In this document: positions 1 through 5,555 of the stretch, one piece after another
Layout: each line of letters opens with the position of its first letter
Numbering within the stretch: the first letter of the stretch is position 1
Virus record (IMG/VR): IMGVR_UViG_3300032731_000303
Coordinates: 1 to 28,808 of that record
Strand: one strand, 5' to 3'
DNA: 28,808 bases
Source of the DNA: a virus
The notes under the pieces: model-generated
What the model was told of the DNA's origin: nothing
The model's database searches: none
Seen by the model: the letters and a program-made list of their open reading frames with translations, nothing else
Made by a program: the position numbers and the translations under genes

Positions 1-857
1 GTCCGGGCGGCCATTGTCCAGAGTATCTCGCACTGAATCGGGGAAGTGTCTTGTGCCTCGTCGACCACCAGCACGTCGAACCGGCCCGCGACCTTTTCCC
101 TGACCCGGCTGGATTGCCGCAGGAGCTGGACCAGATTGGCCTGCATCATGTTGAAATCGAGCGCCTGGTGTCGCTTGCAGAACGCGCGGTATCTCTTGTA
201 CAGCTCTGCGAGCTTCGGGGCGTCCCATACCGGCCCACCCCTGACCGCGAGCTGGTCCGCAAACCATTGCTCAGCGTCGTGCGGCTCGACTAGGCTATTG
301 ATCGCGGCCCCGAACCACCACTGCACAGATTTGTGGCTGACGTCCCAGTCCAATTCCTTCACGCCGTCCTTGACGAGCGCCTGGGCGTCCCACCAGAGCC
401 GGTTATGATTGCCATTGGGGGCCATGACTTTGAAATCGTAACCCAGCCACTTGAGTGATCGCAGGCTCAGTGCGTGGATCGTAGAGAAATGGTTCACGAT
501 CATCTCGCGAATCGGATCTTCCTTCACCCAGGCATCAACTTCGCTATCGGAGTGCCAGCCCTTCGCTTTTTTCAAGGCATCTTGGGCATTGGCATTCTTG
601 GGATTCTCGTAGAAGGCCAGCTCCTCATCGCTGGCGCTGGGGAAAAGCGCCGCCGCTATCCTGCGGCGCGACTCGCTGGCGGCTTTGTTCGAGAAGGTGA
701 CTACCAAGAGCTTGAGTGGATCCACCCCATTTTCCAGAAGCGCGGGGACCAACACCTCGGTGGTCTTTGTCTTGCCCGATCCAGGGCAGGCTTCCACGAC
801 CTGCGGGCCGCTGACAAGATTATCAATTACTGCTTGCTGCCATTTGTTTAATTTCAT
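1..857 (-). CDS. UvrD/Rep-like superfamily 1 DNA helicase, N-terminal part (runs off left edge)
   Basis: About 285 N-terminal residues of an ATP-dependent DNA helicase are visible; the frame is still open at base 1. A Walker A (motif I) ACPGSGKTK lies at residues 23-31, followed by a segment VVTFSNKAA like motif Ia of UvrD-type enzymes. Motif II, DEAQD followed by TSPIQ, is at residues 266-270. The DEAQD box and early Walker A are typical of the UvrD/PcrA/Rep family, which unwinds DNA in replication and repair. The start ATG is preceded by AGGAAGG and by a near-perfect promoter (914-942). Motifs III-VI lie outside the window, so a fusion such as a nuclease domain cannot be excluded. Confidence 0.9.
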   Translation of the reverse strand, partial: MKLNKWQQAVIDNLVSGPQVVEACPGSGKTKTTEVLVPALLENGVDPLKLLVVTFSNKAASESRRRIAAALFPSASDEELAFYENPKNANAQDALKKAKGWHSDSEVDAWVKEDPIREMIVNHFSTIHALSLRSLKWLGYDFKVMAPNGNHNRLWWDAQALVKDGVKELDWDVSHKSVQWWFGAAINSLVEPHDAEQWFADQLAVRGGPVWDAPKLAELYKRYRAFCKRHQALDFNMMQANLVQLLRQSSRVREKVAGRFDVLVVDEAQDTSPIQCEILWTMAAR

Positions 858-871
858 GTTTGCCTTCCTTT

Positions 872-903
872 CCTGAAGGTCTTCAGGTCGGGCATCTCCC
901 GAC
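872..903 (-). promoter_or_regulatory. Tandem hairpins in the helicase leader
   Basis: Two adjacent inverted repeats lie between the promoter and the helicase start. GTCGGG/CCCGAC (887-903) has a 5-base loop and CCTGAAG/CTTCAGG (872-887) has a 2-base gap. They end just before the Shine-Dalgarno AGGAAGG, so they could modulate translation or message stability. There is no U-tract, so this is not an obvious terminator. Confidence 0.45.
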
Positions 904-910
904 TCACAAT

Positions 911-976
911 TGAATTATAGCATACTTTCTGGCATTTGTCAAGCGTTTTTCACAAAGTCGCGAAAACTTTAACATT
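911..976. repeat. Promoter-region repeat, copy 1 (other copy 7471-7536)
   Basis: This 66-base segment matches 7471-7536 along its full length with scattered differences. Conserved blocks cover the -10, the -35 with the following GCGTTTT, and a farther upstream block containing the inverted repeat AAAGT-N7-ACTTT (954-970). The conserved block beyond the -35 suggests a shared operator or activator site for the two minus-strand promoters. Confidence 0.7.
914..942 (-). promoter_or_regulatory. Sigma70-type promoter for the helicase
   Basis: On the minus strand this reads TTGACA (942-937), a 17-base spacer, then TATAAT (919-914), an exact consensus match. The expected start point is near 907, giving a leader of about 50 bases to the helicase ATG. 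Confidence 0.85.
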
Positions 977-984
977 CAAACGCG

Positions 985-1012
985 AAAAAGCCCCGCCGTC
1001 ATTGGCGGGGCT
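985..1012 (-). terminator. Rho-independent terminator of the long minus-strand operon
   Basis: On the minus strand the sequence is AGCCCCGCC, a six-base loop, GGCGGGGCT (a perfect 9-bp stem), then a short T run. It begins five bases after the stop codon at 1017 and ends the operon that starts near 5730. Confidence 0.9.
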
Positions 1013-1016
1013 CGGT

Positions 1017-1802
1017 CTACAAGTCTGAGTAGAACTTCTCGACGATACGGCGGCTTTCATAGTTGGCCTGGTTGCCACGGTGGCGCTGCCACGCTCCGAT
1101 TGAGGGTGCCCAGCGGAAGCCTGCCCGCTTGAGGGCTGTGCGAATTTCGGTGGCGGGCTTGTCGGGGAAGAAGATTTGCAGGCGGTTGGCGTCCACATCA
1201 TCCACGATCCGGACGGGGCCGATCTCAATTTCGGTGGTTTCGTCATCAGCATGGGCGGCGATATGGGCGATGCGTTTCTTCATACGGCGGATGTTGGCGT
1301 TATTGTTTGTTAGCATGTAGCTGGGGAACCCGACCCTGCCGCAGAGGTCGGGTGTCAAGAGTCCGGTGATCACCGTTTCACTGAACCCCATTTCCGCGAG
1401 CTCGTCTCGGTCCTCTTTGCGGACTAGGCGATTGGCCTTTTTCATCATCTCCTGTCGTTGTTCCAAGCGAACAACCCTGGCCTCCAGCTTTTCAGTAGCG
1501 TCGGGGTCATCGGAGAAGATGGTCCTATTATTCTCGGCAGCGTCGGCACGGCGACGTAGATCAGTAGCTTTGCCCTGGGCATCCAGCCCCTTCCTTATAT
1601 TGGTCTGGATGCGTTCGCGGTAGCGGCGGTCCTTACCTTCGGAATGATGACCAACCAGGATTGGTTGACCGAATGGGATAGCTGACGCAGCCTTGTCAGC
1701 GGCATCTAAACGCGATCTCGATTCCCGGTCCGCATTGTCTGCGGCCCTACGTAGGCGCTTGATGCGCGCCTCTTTCTTGGCCTGGTATTCATCGCGGTTC
1801 AT
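1017..1802 (-). CDS. DUF3560-type protein
   Basis: A 261-residue protein. The N-terminus is a highly charged helical region (roughly residues 1-130) with the segment IPFGQPILVGHHSE near residue 45. That segment is characteristic of DUF3560 proteins of phages and plasmids. The C-terminal part contains a block beginning FFPDKPATEIRTALKRAGFRW, which is common in the same family. No catalytic function is established for the family. The ATG follows AAAGGAAAACC. It is the last gene of the operon, ten bases after the small gene upstream and just before the terminator. Confidence 0.75.
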   Translation of the reverse strand: MNRDEYQAKKEARIKRLRRAADNADRESRSRLDAADKAASAIPFGQPILVGHHSEGKDRRYRERIQTNIRKGLDAQGKATDLRRRADAAENNRTIFSDDPDATEKLEARVVRLEQRQEMMKKANRLVRKEDRDELAEMGFSETVITGLLTPDLCGRVGFPSYMLTNNNANIRRMKKRIAHIAAHADDETTEIEIGPVRIVDDVDANRLQIFFPDKPATEIRTALKRAGFRWAPSIGAWQRHRGNQANYESRRIVEKFYSDL

Positions 1803-1812
1803 GGTTTTCCTT

Positions 1813-1995
1813 TCATTTCACATTTTCGCTGTCGATGGCCTGGATCATGCTCTCGCCTTTCAGCACGGCTTCGAGCAGGGTCAGGCCGACTCTGCAGGCG
1901 GCGCTGGTGCCGGGTAGGTTGGAATTGGTCTTGATCCACCCGAGCTGATTCCGGGCATTCTGGTCGAGATAGACGGTCGTTCGTATGGGCGGCAT
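1813..1995 (-). CDS. Small ribbon-helix-helix-like protein
   Basis: A 60-residue protein. A short predicted strand, RTTVYLDQNA, is followed by two helices (about residues 14-25 and 31-46), which is the size and order of a ribbon-helix-helix DNA-binding protein. Such proteins usually bind operators as dimers, so it may regulate this operon; that is inference. The ATG lies one base after the TAA of the upstream gene (TAAGATG), so translation is probably coupled. I do not recognise a named family. Confidence 0.55.
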   Translation of the reverse strand: MPPIRTTVYLDQNARNQLGWIKTNSNLPGTSAACRVGLTLLEAVLKGESMIQAIDSENVK

Positions 1996-1996
1996 C

Positions 1997-2620
1997 TTAA
2001 TGATACCACGAACAGTAGTGCGGTGTCCCGTCCCATATCCCGCACCAGCCGTAGGATGCCATGCTGAGGTAAGGCTTGTCGCCGCTGAACTGGATCTTCT
2101 TCCTGATTTCGTCGCCGATGAATTCGTCCTTGACTGCTACCCGGTGATCTGACATGCTTCCATACCCACCGATGCTTCCGGGCATCCTCTTCGGAAGTCC
2201 AGAGCCGTCAGGGATGTTCTTTTGGGCAATCTCCCGGACATTGACGGTGTGGGCGGTAGAATTGACCACCTGGTAGAAGTTGAGGTTGGTCTGGTCATAG
2301 CCCCAGGTAAACAGGAAGATCGTTCCGTTTGGCAGGTCGTGGGGCTTGTTCCGCTGGGCTTTGTGTTCGGCCTTCCACTTCAGGTGCTCGGCCATGCTTT
2401 TGCGCCACTCGTTGACAGCTTTCAGCCGGGCCTCTGCAGTATGGTATTCAACGTGGGAGTCTGACTTGCCCTTAGTGCCACTATACATCACGGCACAAGG
2501 GTTGCCATTCCGTGCATCGTACAGGTATACTACAGCATTGATTTCGGGAGCTTGTAATTCCGTGCTCCCTTTTGGCACCCACCGGGACGCGACTCGTTTT
2601 TCTGCTGCATTCATTCTCAT
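1997..2620 (-). CDS. Phage protein, two-domain member of cassette family B (copy B2)
   Basis: About 207 residues. The first ~85 residues (NAAEKRVASRWVP... through ...EHK) match the whole conserved part of gene B1 at 2907-3233, with well over half the residues identical. The C-terminal ~115 residues, starting near PHDLPNGTIF and containing WGYDQTN, NFYQVV and a C-terminal WDG...SWYH, form a second domain I associate with phage hypothetical proteins of unknown function. Several ATGs are clustered. The second one (2620) is chosen because it has correct spacing to AAAGGA and matches the start of B1; the first, at 2626, is too close. Confidence 0.7.
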   Translation of the reverse strand: MRMNAAEKRVASRWVPKGSTELQAPEINAVVYLYDARNGNPCAVMYSGTKGKSDSHVEYHTAEARLKAVNEWRKSMAEHLKWKAEHKAQRNKPHDLPNGTIFLFTWGYDQTNLNFYQVVNSTAHTVNVREIAQKNIPDGSGLPKRMPGSIGGYGSMSDHRVAVKDEFIGDEIRKKIQFSGDKPYLSMASYGWCGIWDGTPHYCSWYH

Positions 2621-2648
2621 TTCCATTTTCCTTTCGTTCAGCCCGACG

Positions 2649-2680
2649 ACCTGGGACGGTGTAGAGATTCCATCCCAGGT
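2649..2680 (-). promoter_or_regulatory. Conserved intergenic RNA hairpin H, copy 2
   Basis: On the minus strand ACCTGGGATGG pairs over 11 bp with CCGTCCCAGGT across a 10-base loop ending CTCTACA; one pair is a U-G wobble. It starts nine bases after the stop of A2 and precedes B2. The equivalent hairpin at 3272-3303 lies between A1 and B1, with a different wobble position and the same loop ending. No U-tract follows. Confidence 0.6.
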
Positions 2681-2688
2681 TTCGGATG

Positions 2689-2907
2689 CTACTTGACTTT
2701 TCCTCCCCTCGCGTACCAGAATCCATCCCTGCTACCCAGGGCGACGATCTTGTAGTCGGGGTGTTTCTTCTGCGCGGCGTTGAGGAACCCATATTCAGTA
2801 AAATGTTCGTCCTCGGCAGAGATAACCAGCGTCCCATTCGGGTAGATGACAATGTCGAATGCTACTGCCGTTCCGCACTTTCCATCTGTCCAAAATGTGT
2901 GTTGCAT
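2689..2907 (-). CDS. Small protein, cassette family A (copy A2)
   Basis: A 72-residue protein with the family A core: a YPNGTLVISAEDEH block near the middle, then F..A...HPDY, and a C-terminal GFWYARGG. It is homologous to the genes at 3313-3540 and 7229-7453. The start at 2907 is chosen because its ATG overlaps the TAA of B1 by one base (TAATG) and follows GGAGGGG; a longer frame upstream would lie inside B1. The function is unknown. Shared motifs suggest a small compact fold with a conserved acidic A-E-D-E-H patch. Confidence 0.7.
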   Translation of the reverse strand: MQHTFWTDGKCGTAVAFDIVIYPNGTLVISAEDEHFTEYGFLNAAQKKHPDYKIVALGSRDGFWYARGGKVK

Positions 2908-3233
2908 TATCCCCTCCTCACCGGGACTCTCGCCCGGAGCTCGTTGCGCCAGTAGTACACGTCCCACAGGGTCTTGTGCTCAACCTTCCAGTTCAGGTGT
3001 TTCGCCATACTTGCCCGCCATTCATTGACGCACCTCAGACGGCTTTCTTCGCTGCGATAGGCATTGTTGAACTTATGCTTCCCTGCGGTTCCGCTGTAAG
3101 CCACGGCGCAAGCTCTGCCATCGGGCATGTCGTAGAGATAGACTACTGCGTCTATCTCAGGAGCTTGTAATTCCGTGCTCCCGTTCGGTATCCACCTGGA
3201 TGCGATTCGTTTTTCTGCTGCATTCATTCTCAT
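2907..3233 (-). CDS. Cassette family B protein, truncated copy (B1)
   Basis: A 108-residue protein whose first ~85 residues match the N-terminal domain of B2 (1997-2620). After EHK the sequences diverge completely. B1 ends in a short basic tail (about 23 residues) and lacks the WGYDQTN domain. This looks like a tandem duplication of an A-B pair in which the upstream B lost its second domain. The start ATG follows AAAGGAG, and the stop overlaps the start of A2. Confidence 0.65.
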   Translation of the reverse strand: MRMNAAEKRIASRWIPNGSTELQAPEIDAVVYLYDMPDGRACAVAYSGTAGKHKFNNAYRSEESRLRCVNEWRASMAKHLNWKVEHKTLWDVYYWRNELRARVPVRRG

Positions 3234-3271
3234 TACTGTTCTCCTTTGCGTGTGACTTGTTCAGCCTGATA

Positions 3272-3303
3272 ACCTGAGATGGTGTAGAGAAGCCATCCCA
3301 GGT
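3272..3303 (-). promoter_or_regulatory. Conserved intergenic RNA hairpin H, copy 1
   Basis: On the minus strand ACCTGGGATGG pairs with CCATCTCAGGT (11 bp, one G-U wobble) around a 10-base loop ending CTCTACA. The stem is kept relative to copy 2 (2649-2680) although the sequences differ, which supports a functional RNA structure between genes A and B. Confidence 0.6.
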
Positions 3304-3312
3304 TTCGGGCAT

Positions 3313-3540
3313 CTAGCAGATTTTGTTTCCTCCAGCACACCAGAACCCACTATCACGGTAGCAGTTCGTGATGTCAAAATCTGGATACTCCTTCCGCACG
3401 GCGCGGGTAAATTGTGACTTGTTCAAATGTTCGTCTTCCGCAGTGGCAAACAGATGTCCGTCATGGAATATGGTAACTGTGATCTGTACCAGTGACTCGT
3501 ACTGACCTTTCGCGGTCATCATCGTTGTTGTGCTCATCAT
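3313..3540 (-). CDS. Small protein, cassette family A (copy A1)
   Basis: A 75-residue protein with the family A pattern: FHDGHLFATAEDEHL, then F..AVRKEYPDF, and GFWCAGG near the end. Two consecutive ATGs follow GGAGGGAA and overlap the TGA of the upstream gene. The second (3537) has the better ribosome-site spacing, so the protein may be one residue shorter. Function unknown; see A2 and A3. Confidence 0.7.
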   Translation of the reverse strand: MMSTTTMMTAKGQYESLVQITVTIFHDGHLFATAEDEHLNKSQFTRAVRKEYPDFDITNCYRDSGFWCAGGNKIC

Positions 3541-3689
3541 TTCCCTCCAAGTCCTTCATACGGCGGCGACTCCGGCCCAGGCCGGAACTTCGGCAGGCAA
3601 TCCTCGCACAAGTTGGCGAACTCCAGGATCTCAACAATCCAGCAGCGGATCAGCCGCCTGGGAAACTTGCCGCAACCGAAGCATTTCAT
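3537..3689 (-). CDS. Small zinc-ribbon-like protein
   Basis: A 50-residue protein with two CxxC pairs, CFGC at residues 3-6 and CEDC near residues 28-31, consistent with one bound zinc. The frame is open farther upstream. The start at 3689 is chosen because its ATG overlaps the TGA of the preceding gene (ATGA) and follows GGAGG at good spacing. It is probably translationally coupled to both neighbours. Function unknown; candidates are an adaptor or a small nucleic-acid-binding protein. Confidence 0.65.
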   Translation of the reverse strand: MKCFGCGKFPRRLIRCWIVEILEFANLCEDCLPKFRPGPESPPYEGLGGK

Positions 3690-3850
3690 TTCGTCCTCCG
3701 ATACTTTGGCGGGACGGATAACCCTCGCTCCAGGCGGCTTTCTATAACCTTGGTGGTCATGCTCAATTCCCCACATCTGGGGCAGCTCCAGACGCCGGGT
3801 CCTATCTGCTCCTGTTCTGTATTCGGGTGCTCACTACAATTCGGTTTCAT
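3686..3850 (-). CDS. Small zinc-finger-like protein
   Basis: A 54-residue protein with an N-terminal CSEH and a CPRC pair about 17 residues later, a plausible C-x2-H ... CxxC zinc site. The start at 3850 is chosen by the AAGGAG upstream and by a conserved hairpin (3864-3884) immediately before it. It overlaps the next gene by four bases. Function unknown. Confidence 0.6.
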   Translation of the reverse strand: MKPNCSEHPNTEQEQIGPGVWSCPRCGELSMTTKVIESRLERGLSVPPKYRRTK

Positions 3851-3863
3851 CTCGTTTCTCCTT

Positions 3864-3890
3864 GCCGGTAACGAGGCCACCGACGGGGCG
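3864..3890 (-). promoter_or_regulatory. Pre-ribosome-site hairpin R, copy 2
   Basis: The minus strand reads CGCCCC, then stem GTCGGT/ACCGGC (6 bp with a U-G wobble) around loop GGCCTCGTT, followed directly by AAGGAG and a start ATG. The motif recurs at 4771-4797 with paired changes in the stem and an almost identical loop. Confidence 0.55.
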
Positions 3891-3900
3891 CGGTGAAGAT

Positions 3901-4101
3901 TTATGCCATATATCGTAGGTCTGGTTCTGGGCAGCGCAGGCAACGGCCATGCAAATTTCCGTGGTGGCACTTGGAATAATCTTGTGCGTCGGCAATAATC
4001 TCATGGAATACGGCATACATTAGCCTGGCCAATTCCTCTTGCGTGATGTCTTTGGCCTCACATTCATGCAGTAGGCCCTTTGCTTTTGCTAGATGATCCA
4101 T
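3901..4101 (-). CDS. Small protein with C-terminal zinc-finger motif
   Basis: A 66-residue protein. A helical N-terminal ~45 residues is followed by a compact C-x-H....H.xC..C cluster (KCHHGNLHGRCLRC), a likely single zinc site. The ATG has AAAGGAGAAGG upstream. It lies between the 58-residue gene and the zinc-finger gene at 3850, in the same operon. Function not recognised. Confidence 0.65.
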   Translation of the reverse strand: MDHLAKAKGLLHECEAKDITQEELARLMYAVFHEIIADAQDYSKCHHGNLHGRCLRCPEPDLRYMA

Positions 4102-4121
4102 TTTACCTTCTCCTTTCAGTT

Positions 4122-4298
4122 TTAGAGCTTGCTCACGAATTCGCCATTCTCATCGTAGACCTCGATGAAGGAGTAGCCGGTGCCCTTGGGATCATGTATT
4201 GGGCGATAGGTCCAATCATCAGTGGCATTCATTTCTTTGGCTATTTTTTCCGCCTGTTCTTTTGTGAATAGCTTGGAGGTTGTATCTAGTTTCTTCAT
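4122..4298 (-). CDS. Small protein, 58 residues
   Basis: A short but convincing gene. Its ATG follows AAAGGAGAGAG at ideal spacing, a hammerhead-like RNA ends just before that ribosome site (4313-4361), and the protein has balanced composition (MKKLDTTSKLF..., ending ENGEFVSKL). Predicted content is one helix (about residues 12-23) and a C-terminal strand pair around GTGYSFIEVYDENGEF. No known family. The ribosome site resembles that of the gene at 5282-5539, where the other hammerhead lies. Confidence 0.65.
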   Translation of the reverse strand: MKKLDTTSKLFTKEQAEKIAKEMNATDDWTYRPIHDPKGTGYSFIEVYDENGEFVSKL

Positions 4299-4312
4299 CG
4301 CTCTCTCCTTTC

Positions 4313-4361
4313 GCGGTTTCGCTCAAAGCACCTCAGCGTCGGACTTTTACCGACGAACCGC
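4313..4361 (-). ncRNA. Hammerhead-ribozyme-like RNA (type III, core A9 to U)
   Basis: On the minus strand: stem III GCGGT/ACCGC; unpaired U at the expected cleavage position (4356); stem I CGTCGG/CCGACG closed by a seven-base loop; core CUGAGGU; stem II GCT/AGC; then GAAA. All elements are in hammerhead order and spacing. The only clear departure is U where the invariant A9 of CUGANGA is expected. The fold ends right at the Shine-Dalgarno of the 58-residue gene, the same placement as the intact ribozyme at 5556-5604. Cleavage activity is uncertain because of the A9 change. Confidence 0.6.
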
Positions 4362-4362
4362 A

Positions 4363-4394
4363 GGGGAGAGGGCGATCCCAGAGCCCTCGTCCCC
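4363..4394 (-). promoter_or_regulatory. Long hairpin preceding the hammerhead-like RNA
   Basis: The minus strand reads GGGGA, bulged C, GAGGGC, a nine-base loop, GCCCTC, TCCCC: 11 pairs with one bulge. It lies one base 5' of stem III of the hammerhead-like element, within the 143-base gap between 4299 and 4441. It may be a transcript-stabilising or insulating structure; there is no U-tract. Confidence 0.5.
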
Positions 4395-4441
4395 AAACCC
4401 GCTGGGTCGGGTGGTCTATTCAGTTGTCGTTTTTCTGCGGA

Positions 4442-4756
4442 TCATCGTATTTCCTCTACCAGGTGGATCAGGAAATCCCGATCGGCAGCGATGAACCAGG
4501 GCGGGGTGTCGTTTGCAAGAGCAGCATCCACGAGTTCTGTCGCTGTCACGTTTTCGGCCAGATTGGCCGTGAGACGATTCGCCAACCGGTTGAGGCGCCT
4601 TACATTGTAGGGATCATCCTCGTCGGGAGAGAATCTTACGACGTCAGCATCAAGGCCGGTACAATCAGCCTCGTGCCACCTGCGGTACCAGTGTGCTGCG
4701 TTGTAGCCCTGGCACACGGCGCCGCATACGACGCAAGTGAAGTATTGGTCGGTCAT
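4442..4756 (-). CDS. Small zinc-finger-like protein with helical tail
   Basis: A 104-residue protein. The N-terminus has CVVCGAVC at residues 8-15 followed by H22, H28 and C32, consistent with a single zinc finger. The rest is predicted helical and acidic. The ATG lies after GAGGAG, which is preceded by hairpin R (4771-4791). It ends at a TGA, after which a 143-base structured non-coding stretch follows. Function not recognised. Confidence 0.65.
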   Translation of the reverse strand: MTDQYFTCVVCGAVCQGYNAAHWYRRWHEADCTGLDADVVRFSPDEDDPYNVRRLNRLANRLTANLAENVTATELVDAALANDTPPWFIAADRDFLIHLVEEIR

Positions 4757-4770
4757 GATGATTCTCCTCT

Positions 4771-4797
4771 GCCGATTACAAGGCCATCGGCGGGGCG
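4771..4797 (-). promoter_or_regulatory. Pre-ribosome-site hairpin R, copy 1
   Basis: The minus strand reads CGCCCC, then stem GCCGAT/ATCGGC (6 bp) with loop GGCCTTGTA, followed by AGAGGAG and the ATG of the 104-residue gene. Relative to copy 2 (3864-3890), one stem position changes from A-T to G-C and another from C-G to U-G, while the loop is nearly unchanged. Confidence 0.55.
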
Positions 4798-4806
4798 ATT
4801 CAATTG

Positions 4807-5106
4807 TTAGAGGCTCATCCTATCATAGCACTCCGGGCAGCAGGTTCCGTGTGAGCTGCTCATGATCATGCCCTCGGGGACTTCGTGGCCGCAATCTGCT
4901 ATGACGTAGGTTCGGGGCGCCGGTTTCGCCTTCGGCCGTGGGTAGTAGCTGTCGATGCTCCTCTGCGCCCAGGATACTGAGCAGAACGGCCCCTCAAATG
5001 CGCCGCTCGTGTGGCGGTATCCGACACCGCTGATTCCGTAGTCGTCTGTCGCCTCGAACAATTCTATTCCGTTGTAGGTTTCCACTGTCTCGCCCCTGGC
5101 AATCAT
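4807..5106 (-). CDS. Small protein with C-terminal zinc motif
   Basis: A 99-residue protein. The first ~65 residues are predicted beta-rich. The C-terminal ~30 residues (IADCGHEVP...GTCCPECYDRMSL) form a C-x-H...C-C-x2-C zinc site common in phage hypothetical proteins. The ATG has GAGGAGAGAG immediately upstream. Function unknown. Confidence 0.7.
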   Translation of the reverse strand: MIARGETVETYNGIELFEATDDYGISGVGYRHTSGAFEGPFCSVSWAQRSIDSYYPRPKAKPAPRTYVIADCGHEVPEGMIMSSSHGTCCPECYDRMSL

Positions 5107-5253
5107 CTCTCTCTCCTCTCATTCATTCTAGCACCGTTCGGCGCTGCCATCTGGAACCAGGGTTGTGCAGGCTCGTAGCGAGGGATACTTCAGGGGGATC
5201 CTCCCCGTCTTCGATCCCAAGCGTGGCCGAAGCCATTGCCCTAGTTCCAGGTG

Positions 5254-5271
5254 ACAAGGCCGAAGCCTTGT
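5254..5271 (-). promoter_or_regulatory. UUCG-tetraloop hairpin after the first gene of the operon
   Basis: The minus strand reads ACAAGGC-TTCG-GCCTTGT, a perfect 7-bp stem with a C(UUCG)G tetraloop, ten bases after the stop at 5282. There is no U-tract, so it is probably an mRNA stability or processing element. The rest of the 175-base gap 5107-5281 shows only a 37-codon frame without a good ribosome site. Confidence 0.45.
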
Positions 5272-5281
5272 GTGTTGCTAT

Positions 5282-5539
5282 TCAGCTTCTCAGAATCCAA
5301 GAGCTGGGATCTGCTGGCGGCGACTTGCTGAGGCTAATCTTGCCCATGCGGCAGGTTTTGTGCTTGCGATATCCGACGAAAATCGTGGACTCGCTGTCCT
5401 CGAATGTGATGGGCTTTTTGCAGATTGTGCATGTGTCGCCTGGGCAAGCGACGTGGGTAGTGCTACCGTAGGATTCTTTCCAGTTATGGAGTGCGTCGTC
5501 ATTTTCTGTGAATTCCTGTCCGCATTTGTCGCAATTCAT
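5282..5539 (-). CDS. Small double zinc-ribbon-like protein, first gene of the operon
   Basis: An 85-residue protein with CDKC at residues 3-6, a central C-x5-C-x2-C cluster (CPGDTCTIC) and a later HKTC. This is consistent with one or two zinc sites, resembling LIM-like or treble-clef fingers. The start at 5539 is chosen because of AAAGGAGAGAG directly upstream and because the hammerhead ribozyme ends just before that site. Function unknown. Confidence 0.7.
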   Translation of the reverse strand: MNCDKCGQEFTENDDALHNWKESYGSTTHVACPGDTCTICKKPITFEDSESTIFVGYRKHKTCRMGKISLSKSPPADPSSWILRS

Positions 5540-5555
5540 CGTCTCTCTCCTTTGT

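Larger units (their letters stand above)
2500..3350. repeat. Tandem duplication of the A-B gene cassette including intergenic sequence
   Basis: Segments around 2540-2730 and 3150-3350 are recognisably the same at DNA level, including non-coding sequence. Both have an identical run encoding the start of the B genes, the shared CTTGTAATTCCGTGCTCCC stretch, and the hairpin and spacer between A and B. The order on the minus strand is A1-B1-A2-B2. The limits given are approximate. Confidence 0.65.

Noticed and set aside
855-903. CUGAAGA followed by GAAA in the helicase leader, resembling a third hammerhead core
   Set aside because: The 16.1 position before stem I is G, not U; stem II would have at most one pair and stem III does not form. 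The sequence is better explained by the 7-bp palindrome CCTGAAG/CTTCAGG.
1235-1250. CTGATGA and GAAAC close together on the minus strand within the DUF3560 gene
   Set aside because: Only one base separates the two boxes, so stem II cannot exist; this is coding sequence.
2649-3310. GAAA followed by a long hairpin and U-U or U-C between A and B genes, like domain III of a type I hammerhead
   Set aside because: No CUGANGA box lies at the required position upstream in either copy, so it is kept only as a conserved hairpin.
5107-5281. A 37-codon ATG frame on the minus strand between the first two operon genes
   Set aside because: No ribosome site precedes it and its composition is not distinctive.
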